The translations under genes were made by a program, and so were the position numbers. DNA of 64,000 nt from Strix aluco. Lineage: Eukaryota; Chordata; Aves; Strigiformes; Strigidae. Location: positions 146,501-210,500 of the forward strand of contig NC_133971.1 of NCBI RefSeq assembly GCF_031877795.1. The letters are read 5' to 3'. Below, piece by piece: positions 42,794-54,700 of this stretch. The notes under the pieces were generated by a model. It worked only from the letters and a program-made list of their open reading frames with translations. It was not told where the DNA came from and made no database searches. How positions within the stretch are numbered: the first letter of the stretch is position 1; the number at the start of each line of letters is the position of its first letter.

Positions 42794-45700
42794 CTGGAAA
42801 ACACCAGAGAGACTCTGTCCATGCGGCGCACGAGCCTCCCGTACCGGGACCCTGCACCGAGGACCAGCAGCCTCTTGCCTCAGGGGAGAAGCCGGGAGGC
42901 AGCAGCGCAGAACTGCATCTCAGGGATACCACGGAGACAGGAGTTGGAAGGATTCAATGACTACAAGGTCATACACAGCCTTTGTGGGGAGGCCAGAACG
43001 CTGCTGAGCTGCGCGCCACCACCTTGGAGAGCATTACAAACCCACGCTGCCCTACTCCATGGCCGGCTGACTGCAGAAAAAATAATGTTGCTCTCCACTT
43101 CCCTACGAAGAGGAGAATAGGCATCATTTATGGTCAGCTGCTGCTGCTGGCAGCCCACGGCTGCTTCCCAGTGCACTCATCTCCCATGTGCGGTACGATG
43201 AATGAGACCAGAACACCCCCTCTTAGCCACCAAAATTCAGCATCCTGAGCTGTAAGAAGAGGGGCCTGGCTGAGATCTGTAGTGGGAAGAGCTTGGGCAG
43301 GATGGTGCAAGTCACAGCACGCCTGAAGGCTCATCAAACAGAGGGAACAAAGCGCATCCAAAGGGAAGCTGGCAGGGAAACAGGTGTCCCGACTTCAGCA
43401 AGGGTCCCAAGGACACACAGCTCCCAGAAATCTCCCAGCTGACTTTATTATCTTTGAAATACAAACAGATTCAGTTGGGAAGGGTTCTTCAGTCAAGCCT
43501 CCCACTCCAAGCAAGGATCACCCTGTCAGGTGGCTCAGGGCTATGTGTCCCTCCCCAGTTCTTCCAGCAGGTCCCAGCCTCCTCCACCCTTCTCTCATCC
43601 TGTGCCCCGTGTTCCCAGCTACAGTACAGCAGTTAAGAACAAAACCTCAGCGTCAGCTGTGAAAACCAACATGGATTCCTTAAAAAGCTTAGTTCGAAAA
43701 AGAAAAAAAAGAAAGAAAAAATGGCTGGAAACTAACAGCAAACACTGCTGCTAAATCCACTACCACCCATCAATGAATGAAGAGCATAATTGGAGGCAAA
43801 ATCAGAAGTAATTGCATCAGGGCTAATTAGGGAACTTGCCAAACTAAGTGACTAAGGGCTCCGATAACTTCCAGTCATCACCAGACCTTCCCATGACACC
43901 CCTCAGCCAGAAATCCCGGGACAGCCACGCCGTTCCTCCTGCTGCAGCACAGGGGTTGTGTCCCTCTGCAGCTCCCACCCAGCCCCGCAACCACGGACCA
44001 TTCCAGGTGGGAAGGACCGACGTGACCGAGTCAGGAAGCGCATGTCCTCGACGTCACCATCCCCCCGCACAGGACAGGGTGGGAGAGACACTAACGAGGG
44101 TATCTGACCTAAGGGGGCCCCGCGCCCTTCCAGACAGCGATCACCAGCCACCAGCGGAGCCCGTGTCTGCGCACTGGCTGAGCAGTTCCCATCAATTCCC
44201 CATTTATCCCAGCGCGCCCGGAGCGGGGGTAAGAGCTCCCTGAGCCAGAGGACTGGCAGCAGGCTCCAGCTGACACCTTCTGGGAAAAGCAGGTCTTGCA
44301 GCTACAGCAGGGGCAGACACTCCTGTATTCCTCCCTGGAAAATTAGTCTAGGGAACAACTGCCCCCAAAGCTAACACAGCAAGGGTTGATTGCCCCGAAG
44401 CTTATTCTGTGAGCTGTTTTCTACCTGTTCCCCTTCACCAACCCTGATTTGGCACATCCTTATTTCAAATACTATCGCCAGCAGTTCTGCATACAGCCTC
44501 TCCCCTTCGCTGAGAAGTCTCCAAGTTCATCAGTATTTCAGAAACAACCTCCTCAGTGCCAAGCATGGAGCGCGTAAATTTTAGGGGCCTGGGGATTCCT
44601 CCATGTAAACACCAACTACCTGCTCACAGTGTGATTGTGAGGAAAAAAAACCCTGTTTCTGGTTTTCCTGTTGCAGTCAGCTTGCAAACCTGCACTTGCA
44701 GACAGACTGGTTGTGAGAGACGAGAAACCAGGCCTGCAAGAAACTTAAGAAAAGCAGCCTGAGAAAGCAAAAGTTGAGGCTGATCGAAGAAATGCCTCAA
44801 ACACTCGCAAGACAAAACTATGAGTCCCAGGGTGCATTCTGTGGAGGTCGAAGCTGATCAGGCTGCCTGAATAACACAAGATGCAGCTGGAGGAGGGAGC
44901 CCTGTGAAGACAGGACGGCTCTGCTCTGGTGCACCTGGACAAATTTCAAGGGCCATATGTCCGGTGAATGACCTTTGCTTCATTATCCACGAAATGCATA
45001 TTAAAGTTAACACCCCTCAATACGCTAACGAGGGCTAACATGACCATGCTAATTACATCATCCCATGAAACACCTCACCCCTCCCTATACGTGGGACACG
45101 TAGGTATGTGGGTCGACCTAGGGGACGGACCCAAGGAAAGTGGGTATAAATCAAGGGGGGATGGGGGAGAAAGGGGGGGCCCTGGAGAGTGCAACGAAGC
45201 GAAGACAGATGCAAGTGAAAAAGACGGCTGCCTCCTGGAACCCTCGCCAGCGGGGTCAGCGCAGAAACCCAGACCGGTGTCCTGTATTTCCTCATTCCCT
45301 CTATCTCCCTCTTTTCCCTTTCCCATTAAGAAATGTAAGGCATATTGTATTGCTTGCCACAACTTGCTATATACTTAGCCAATTATCGTGTGTTCAATTA
45401 GTACATTGTGGGTAGTTAATAAATGCTTGGACTTTTGTTGTCTGCTCCATTGGGGGTTTGTGAATCTGAGTCACTTGTCTCCCTCATCTGAGCGGGACGT
45501 GTCACTGGTGCCTAACAGGGACTGGAACCCCGCAGAAAGAGGGGGCACAGAGGACAGGAAGGTGAAGAGTGATGGGATTTGTCAGCCAAGTAACAGAGCA
45601 GGAGGGCAGCGGGCAGGAATCTGCGCTGGATGGCCACTGCGGCGCCACCTGCCCCCGCTTCCCTCCCTGCAGAGCAGCTGAAGAGCCTCTCCATGCACCC

Positions 45701-48700
45701 TCTTCGCGGCAAGTGCCCTTTCCAAGTCTGAGACACACATCCACCCTCCTTTCCCAGCACCAGGGCTTCGAATTAAAGCTTTAACACACTCATGAAAGAC
45801 AGAGTCCGATCACAGCAGAAGGGAGGGGCTGTCAGGGGTTACTGCGCCACACCAGAGTGCTCTGTTCTCTGCAGGGGGGTCACCGCAGATCTCCACAGCG
45901 TGAACAGACACCACTCACCTGCTCTCCTGGAGCTTCATGTCGTTCTGCAGGACGGTGAGGTCTGTTTGGAAGTTGTTGATGTGCAGAGCCAACGCAATGA
46001 CGTAGGCTGTGATTTTAGTCTTCATCGATGCAGAGATTAAATTCTGGACACTACATGGCAAAAGGGAGAGCACATGAGACGTGGAGTGTGTGTACACCCA
46101 AAACACAACCCCCGTGAGGTGCAGACACAACTGGAGCCCAGTTCGACATGACTGATTTTTCCTAGACACCAAAAAGAGCTCAAAGCACCACAGGCCTCTG
46201 AACACAGGGGGCCAACAGGCTCCTTTGTCCTCCTCACATGCTCGTTTCTGTTCACAAGTGTAGCCCCCTGAGGTTATTTATTGCTACAAAGCCTTGACAA
46301 AACCAGGAACTCAGGGCAGTTCTGTCGCTTTGGCACGCTGGTGCTTTGTGCAAGGAAAGCACAGGGAAGCTGTTTTGAGGGCATTTGGAGGTGCTAGTGG
46401 CACCTCAAATACACAACCCACAGACCTGGCAATCCTCTGGGCACATCTGACTGCTCGTCACTGGTTTGGGCCCTCAGACAGAAGCTGGCCCATTTGGATT
46501 CTGCGCTCAGGTCAGGTTCACAGCAGCAGCGCACAATCAGCATTACGCCCCTTCCAGGCTGCGGGTTCCCCCAGCGTGGGGATGGCGCTGCGGCAAGAGC
46601 GAGGACACTGTTCACTCTTGCCTGTAGTTTGGTGCCTCCGCTCAACAGCAATGTTCCTCCAGATTTGCAGTGGTTTAGTTGTAAGTGGCAACTTCCTGAA
46701 GGCTGCAGCCAAGGGCCATCTGGTCAAGGGTCTCTGCCTGTGGCCCGAGGCCATCCCCACAGCGCTGGCCACCAGGCAGCTGGCTCCGACCCTGTGGGAC
46801 GCCCGGGCCCTGCCCAGCCATGGGAGCTGCCTCTCCTGGCTGGCCCTGCCTCACCTCACCACAGCCCGTCACTGCGGGCAGGGCGCGGGCTAAGCCCAGG
46901 CACAGCAAGGTGCGGGCCTCAGCGCAGGGTGAGCTCACCACTGCGAACCTTTACAGACTTTTGTCTGTGTAGGTTTCAGCGGAGAATCCAAGTAAGTCAC
47001 GCCCAGGTTCTTTAAGAGCCCCCGTTAGCTGATTAAACTACGTGGGTGTAAAAAAAGCGCCTTTATTTGGCCACTGCACTACCCCTGTCCTGGCGTGCTC
47101 TGGGACGGCGGAAGAGCAGGCGCATCCCTCGGACCCCTGCCCCTGCCGGTCAGCCAGCACCCATCCTGCCCCTGGGCCCAGAAACATCAGGCAGCTGCCT
47201 GCACACCCTGCCTGGTCACACAGGATGAATCCGCAGGCGCAGGCCTGCTCTGCACAACCACCCAGCTTCTCCCACCATATGTTAGACCTGCGCTGTCTAA
47301 AATGGACCGTCACCTGAAGGGAAGCTGCTACAAGTATATTTGACATTGCTAATGTACAGGGACCTGTAAAATAAGACATTTAGTTTTAATGTTATACATC
47401 ACTTACATTTTACTAGCTTTTATTTTTTCCTGTATTTTACTGTAATGTATATAATTTCATTTATACTTTTTCCTAACTGCCCTCTGTACTCATTACCCAG
47501 TTACCCACTTGTAAGATGTTTTGAAACCTTTAACTCCTTGCCTGGTAAAGATAAGACAGACCTTAGACAGTCTGAAAAACTCCCTGAGTACATCCCTAAT
47601 AGCAGGAACCTAAAGAAACAAGGGCCTAAGGAGACGCCAGTGTCAAGAGAAGTGCTGAGAGCTGGAACAAACAGGAGCTGAAGGACGGACGAAGTAACTC
47701 TCTGACCAGAGATGGACAGTAGAGACCTAAATTTCACTGAGGGACAGTGTGAGAAAGGCTGTGGGGACCCCTAAGGAGGGGAGAAGACCCTCACTATTTT
47801 TACTACGCATGCTCAGGCTATGTAAATGATTCTAAGAACCCATTAGCATAAGACTGCCTTTTCTAAGAAATCTGATGCATATGTATGCTTTCTGTGTGTA
47901 TTAGTCAGAGAGTTTTGTTAGAAAGGGCGGCACTTGTGGTGGAGCGACCCCCAGTGCTGCCCAGCACTGCCAATAAAGAATCCCTGCTGAACAGTTATAC
48001 TCATTCCTGACTGTTGAGTGAAGCTCTTTGTTTCAACCAGCCACCCCGCAGCAATCTACCAGGCTGGGGTGCAAAGCAAGAGAAGCTCCTGCTGCCTTCC
48101 ATTTTGGAAGGAGATTTCCTGATAATGTGTCCGTGGCCCTTCAAGCTGAACTCTGCCACATCTCTGCCTCAAGAACGTCAAAGCACACACAGTTCCTTAC
48201 CTGCCATTGTTGTAGGTCAGTGAAGTGAAATTCTTCATGAGTTTCCTGCTAATGATGTGTGGGCATTCAGGACCCATTGGATCTAGGACAGAGAGGGGTT
48301 TGCAGTGGAAATGAGAAACACCTTCTTCCTTGTACTGCCAACCTCCAGCCATCACAATACCACATTTATTACCACGACATTTATCGCCTCTTCCCAGGAA
48401 CACAGAGAACCTAGAAGGAGCCTGGGCACTTGATTTCTGGGTCTCATAATTTTTCAGGTCTGAGAGAGGCTCCTAACAGCTTTGATTTTCTTTACAAAGG
48501 CGATCTCCCACTTCAGTACTACACAATCCATAATGCGTGCATGTGCGCCTATGCAGGTATTTAAGATTCCTGCCTTTTAATAGATGGTCCTGTCAGAAAA
48601 TATTATTAAAACTGAAACCACACTACCAAATTCCTACTAGCATCAAGACTAGCCACTTCCACATCCTCCCTGACTGCGGTCTCTCCAGCAATGCAGGATA

Positions 48701-51700
48701 TTTCCAGCCAGGCTTGCCCTTCCCTCCTCCACCACCACCTGTCATTGGAAAGGCTGACAATGGCATTTTCAGCACTGACAAGGAGACTCAGATACACAGG
48801 TTCTACGGAAGGTGGCAAGTCCTGAAAATCTCAACCAAAGTATTTTTTGCCGCGCTTTTGAGAACAGCAGTTCCCGACATTTTGAAAGCAAGAGCCTGAA
48901 TACAGCAGAGGTATGATCACTGTGACCCACACCTTGAACTAATAAGCCAAGGGTGATGAAAACATTCTCAAAAGCACGAGAGGAGATACAAAGGATGTAT
49001 CGTGTACTGTGTGTCTCTTGCACCTGGAATACGGAGCCTGGATGAGGGAGAGAGCCGACAGTTGCCAGCCTCTTGGCTTAGGACTAAAGTGTGAAAATAC
49101 AAAACATGTTTGTAAATGAAGAACTATCAATAAACTAGAAAGAATCTCAAGATTTCCAATCTAAGCTACCCTGTCTCCTACCAAGAGGATCTCACGGTGC
49201 CATCCTGATGCACAGCAGTTACGAAGGGATGGAAAAGGCTTGGACATACACCTCCCAGCAGACACAGATCTAACAATCCTCAACAACACATTGACCCTCA
49301 ACCTTGGCACAAAACAGGCCAAAAGCAAGTGCTGCAGCTGTTTGACCACACAGCTCTTTCTGGGCAGCTTTACCCTTTTCTACTGCAGTCAGGCAGCTTA
49401 AAAGTGGAGGAGCTGAAAAGTCTCTTACACTTCTTCTTGATCACTTTCAGGTAGCTGAACTTAATAAGGGTGTCCAGGAACCAGAGGCATCGGGCTTTGT
49501 GATCTCTGCTCTTCTCATCAGTGGGCAGGAACTTCAGCTCCTCTAAAACAAAGGAGCAATGGCTGAAGGAGAGAGAGGGGAGGATGAGGAATGAGTTTCC
49601 ATCACCAGGAGGACAGGACACACCTCTAAGTTCAGCACTCAGCTGTTCAGAAGAGCTCCCTGGACACTGGTGGACGACAGCCCAGGAGGCTGCTGAGCAC
49701 CTCCCTGTCAGCGCCCACCCCCTTCAGCCACCCCTTTCCAGCGAGCAGCTGCTAAGAAGGTCCCTGCACTGCAGAAGCTGCGGGCCCTGGGCACAGCACA
49801 CGGATGCTGCTGCTTCAGTGGAGGCAGACAGGAGGCACCCAGGGTGAGGGGTGGTTTGTGCCTTCCTGCTGACTTCAGCTCCAGCACAAGGGCTGCAGAG
49901 CTCTGAGCGTGGGTCCATGCCAGCACGCCAAGCCGCAGCACCCCCGTGCAGTCAGCGCCTAGCACGGGCCCCGCGTGCTCAGCATGGCCACGGGCCCATC
50001 CTCCAGGCACCCACCTTCAGACCCCACTCTGGGTTTCTCCACACTCCTCCTCCGCCATCAGCTCCCCGCAGGAAACCTCCTTGCCCGTACGGGGCTGCAC
50101 CCGTGCTCCTCAGGGCAGCTGTTGCTCATCCACGTGCGGCTTAAGCACCCTCCCTCTGCTCTGGGGACAGCGGAGCTGGCAGCAGGAGCCATCCTGCCCC
50201 ACATTAAAACTACAGCTTCACAGGGCCCACCTCGACTACAACAAGGCTGTTTGCAGCAGTGTTACCTTTTATCTTCCGTTTTCTTGGCAATTTCTTCTGC
50301 AGTGATGTTAACAAAGGCTGCGGCTGGTGCCTGCAACGCTTCATACTCTGCTGGTGACAGAACTGGAAGGATTTTAAGGAAAAGAACAAGCATGTCTCTG
50401 CTCTCCCTTCTGGTCTGAAGAGTCCACAGCAAGATGAGCTCCATTCACTCTCACTTCAGGAGGTGTGGGGCAGGGAGCGAAATTATAAGTGGGCAGGACA
50501 TAATGACAGGACGTGGGAGCCGGCTGGTACCACAGGTCTCTGAAGAACTGTGGCTCAACCACAAGCCACTTCCCCTGCACAGCTGACCGTGTCACTGTCC
50601 CATCGAACTGCTGCACCCTGCTCTCCACAGGAAACAGGCAGGATATGGGACTTGCAGCCACCAAATCCTCAACACAGTATGTCCCAGCTCTCAGCTTTCA
50701 GCCTGCGAGGGGAGAAGGCTCGGCTCATTCACGCGCCCACAGTGCTCGCTCCCATGCGACAGATGACTGACATTGAGGCTTGTGGGTGTGCAAAACCACT
50801 CTGCCACAAAAAAAGATACTGTCCTCGAACTTGTAAACATCTTCTGGTTTGTCAGCATCCTCATTACACAGTGGGAGGATGGTGGAGACATTCTGTACAT
50901 CATCTTGGGCCACATCCTGGATCAAAGCTTTGGAGGGAAACAGGAAAGAAGAGAGTATACGGACCATGCAAACAAAACCACAAAGAACATGACCACAGCC
51001 CAAATCCTTCCTTTAAACACAAGTCTACTCAGTGGTGGTTCTTGGGTCAACACCAGTTTAGTCACCAGTTTTAAAGCTTTAAAACTCCGGTTCAGTTTAT
51101 CTCATGTAGGACAGCAGTAAGGAAAACGCTCAGCTCTTCCCTATTTCGTTTCATTACTGCCCCATGCGGGTGCTGACTGCACAGAAAGTGTTCCAGCAGG
51201 CACAGAAAGGCCAAGAACTTCTGATATGCCTGCTACGTGTTCAGCATACTGGGTTCTAGACTGGTGTCACCACTTCTGCTGAGAACTTTCTGCTCCTTAA
51301 AATTTAGAAAAGCCACTCCAGACTAGAGAAAAATCTGGGAAAGAAGAGCACCAAGACAAACTGGTTGCTGGTGCTCCTGCACCTCTTGCCTGCAGGGGCG
51401 CAGGAGGTGGTTCTGGGTTCCCTTGGACCTGGCACAAAGCAGCTCCGAGAGCACAGTCAATACCCAACCTGGGACAGGTCTGTAGTTGTCCTGGTGTCGG
51501 CTGGGATTGAGCTAATGTTTTCTTCTTAGTAGCTAGAACAGCGCTGTGTTTTGGATTCATCATGGGATTTGGCATGAGAAGAATGCTGATAACACACTGA
51601 TGGTTTCAGTGGTTGCTCAGAAATCCAGGACTTTCCAACTCCCCGTGTCCTGCCCATGTGCGGGTGCACACGAAGCTGGGGGGGAGCATGGCCAGAGCAG

Positions 51701-54700
51701 TGGGCCTGGATTGGCCGAGGGAATGTTCCAGATCATACAACGTCACGATCGGTGTGTAGAGGAGGGTGATCTGGGAAGCTCGCTCTTTCCTGGGATTGTG
51801 GTTTTGGGATTTTCTCTCCTCTGGTATTGCTAACTGGGAATGGGCTGGGCATCAGTGGGCAGGTGGTGAGCAACTGCACTGTGCATCACTCTTTCTATAT
51901 GCTATTATTACTATTAAGATTGTAATTATTATTTTAATTTTATTGCAATTATGAAATTGTTTTTATCTCAACCTACAAGTCTCCCTTTACCCCTCCAATT
52001 TTTTCCCCATCCCCAGGGGCAGAGGAGGCGTGGTTTGGCTGCTGGCTGGGTTTAAACCACGACAACACTCAACAGACATCTCTCCCATTCATAGCCAATG
52101 AAACTCAGAATCCCAGAAGTGCTGATGGAAAGAAGCCCTGGAGGTCTCCTGTGCAGCCTCCTGCTCGGAGTAGGACTGTCTATAGGACTAGATCAGGGCA
52201 GGCCTGGCTCTGTCCTGCCAAGGCCTGGAAACCCCCAAGGATGGTGACCCCGCACCGCTCTGTGGCCTGTCCCAGGGCTGCACCACCCTCCAAGGCAAGA
52301 AGGTTCCTCCCAGGGTCCAGGGACCACTGCAGCTTGTGCTGTTGGCCCTTGCCGGCACTGCCGAGGAGGGTCTGGCTCCGACTGCCCTTTGGCAGCTGCG
52401 GGCTGCCCTCAGATCCTCCCTGGCCTCCTCTCTGCCGGACTAACCAAGCCCCGCTCCCTCTGCCTCTCCTTGTCAGCTGTGTGCTCCAGGCCCTGCCCAT
52501 TCCTGCTGCCCTGCCATGACTCCTCTGTCATTTCTCCACCTCTCTCTTGGTCAAGGCAGGGGAGCAGGGGGGTGGCACAGGCTGGACAACAGAATACAGA
52601 CGCACCCAGCAGTGGGGTTATCAACTCTCCTTAAACATCACCTCAGCGTGATGCTTTGAGAATGAAGGTTCCCCACAGCAGGGACAGCTGAGGCCAGGGC
52701 AGACTCCCTTTGCTGCGGGCTCCTCCACAGCAGAAGCCCGAGGCCATCAGCCTGGCTCACAGCAGCACTTGGATGGCACTCGGTGGAGCTGTGACCTGCT
52801 TTGGGGCATGTTTCCCACAGACGTGCCACTGTGAAGCCAGGGTGCAGTTCCTCTTAATGAACATTCAGCGCCTCAGTTCAGACCAGGTGAATGTTCTGCC
52901 TTTACCCCCTTTTACCTCCCCCTGATATCCAGGGACTCCTGGGAGAGCTCCCAGTCACGGGCAGGGAAGGACACTGGCACCACAGGGACCTGCCCTCACT
53001 CAGGCAACCCCCACACAAAGTCCAGCAGGACCAGATGAAGCAGTTCCTCTTCCACCAGAAAGATCTGCAAGTTCCTCCTCATGTGCCCTTCTCAGCTCTC
53101 AGACCAGCTGCTGCCTCTGTCAAAGAAAACCCCTTTCTTCTTCCTACCCTACTTGGCAAGGAACAGACAGAAAAAGGCAGTTCTGGTTGCTTTCATTAAA
53201 CCCCGAGACAGCGTTCTTACCTGCCACTCCCTTCGCATCTATAATGTCCGCTGCTGCTTTTGTCACAGCTGTGTTCAGAGTATCGCTGCCCACGGCATTC
53301 ATGCGCCGGGAGTTCAGAGCTCGCTTCTGCTTGCTGGTGCCGAAGGCCTCAATGCACAAATCCATCTGTGCAAGAGAAATTAAATTAAAGCACCATGCTG
53401 AGCCAAAGACACCCTGCACTCAGCTAACCACCGCCTGCTCCACATCCACATTCTCTGAGAAAACGTCAAACATTTCACTGGGCATGACCCAACCATGCAA
53501 CAAGCACTGATCTGCCAGGGGGCAGGAAGCAAGCCTAAAATAATTATGAAAATACTGCCAAGTTAGGCACTAATAACGCGCTGTCTCCTAGACGTCCAAG
53601 GCACAGGGAGTGCCGAGCCTGCACAGGCTTACCCTGTGTAAGCCAGACACCAGTGTCAGACAAGCACCATCTGCCACTGTTAGCTGGACAATCACAGCAG
53701 AATATGATATGGGGATTAACCTTACCTTCTCCCTGAAGGATCTGTTCTGATAATCCTTCATGTCGTCAGGTATTAAGTTATCTATAAAAGAACAAAAGTT
53801 ACTATGTTTGGCTCACAGCAGCCAGGACAGCACAGGTATTTGGTATCCCTTTAGCTCTAATCAATTACTGAAGGACTTGGCACATCACTTCAAGATCTCC
53901 TCCACAGGACTTTGTCAGTTAAAGAATACACTGAATACGAGAGTGTGTACCTAGAACAAAAAAGGAAAGGCCGGCCAATTTCTGCTATAAAGCCTATGAG
54001 TACGTATAGACTGTGGCAACACCCAGATCCTGCTGCACAGGGAAAACATTCACTCCCAAAAGACTGAATTCTTTGGGTTATCCTCCTGCATTCAGTAACA
54101 AAAAGCAGTTCCTTTGAAGAGAAGATGTTTTGGTTTTCAGTGATCCAGTCCCTTGACCTGACAATCTCTAGGCTTCCCTCAGCATAACACACCTAGGCAA
54201 GGCTGCACTCACTCTGGACAGTGACAACGTTGTTACTGACTCTGTGTTCTGGGTTGGAATGTGGTGGGTTTTGGTAGCGGGGGAGGGGGCTACCCCTGTG
54301 AGAAGCTTCTGGAAGCTCCCCCAGCTCCAAGTCGGAGTCGCCTCTGGGCACGGCCGAGCCGATCAGTGATGGTGGCTGCACCTCTAAGATAATGTATTTG
54401 AGAAGGGGAACCTGGGAAGAGGAGTGGGAGTTGTGACAGAGACACCTCTGCAAACACCAAGGTCCGTGGAAGAAGCGGGGGGAGCTGTGCTGGAGCAGAG
54501 CCCCCTCAGCCCGTGGGGCGAGGGCAGGCTGTCCCTGCGCCCATGGAGGGCACCGGGGGGGCAGATGCCCTCCCGCAGCCTGGGGAGGGCCCCACGCTGG
54601 AGCAGTTTGGGAGGAGCTGCAGCCTGTGGGAAGGACTCATGTCAGAAGTTCATGGAGGGCTGTCTGCTGTGGGAGGGAGCCCACGCTGGAGCAGGGGAGG

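Larger units (their letters stand above)
42794..45918 (-). other. POLR1E: POLR1E intron 11
   Basis: 3.1 kb intron. Its right third is an LTR (44630-45504) with a short leader-like tail. The left two thirds hold an A/G-rich tract at 43699-43723 and no identified gene. Confidence 0.55.
50928..53220 (-). other. POLR1E: POLR1E intron 6
   Basis: 2.3 kb intron holding an ERVL-type solo LTR (51487-52064) and, 30 bp to its right, a minus-strand CR1 copy (52095-52565). No gene is seen in the rest. Confidence 0.6.

Noticed and set aside
27530-52466. A single duplicated and inverted segment joining the LTR pair and the CR1 pair
   Set aside because: The order and spacing do not fit: LTR and CR1 are 4.5 kb apart on the left but 0.1 kb apart on the right, and not colinear after inversion.
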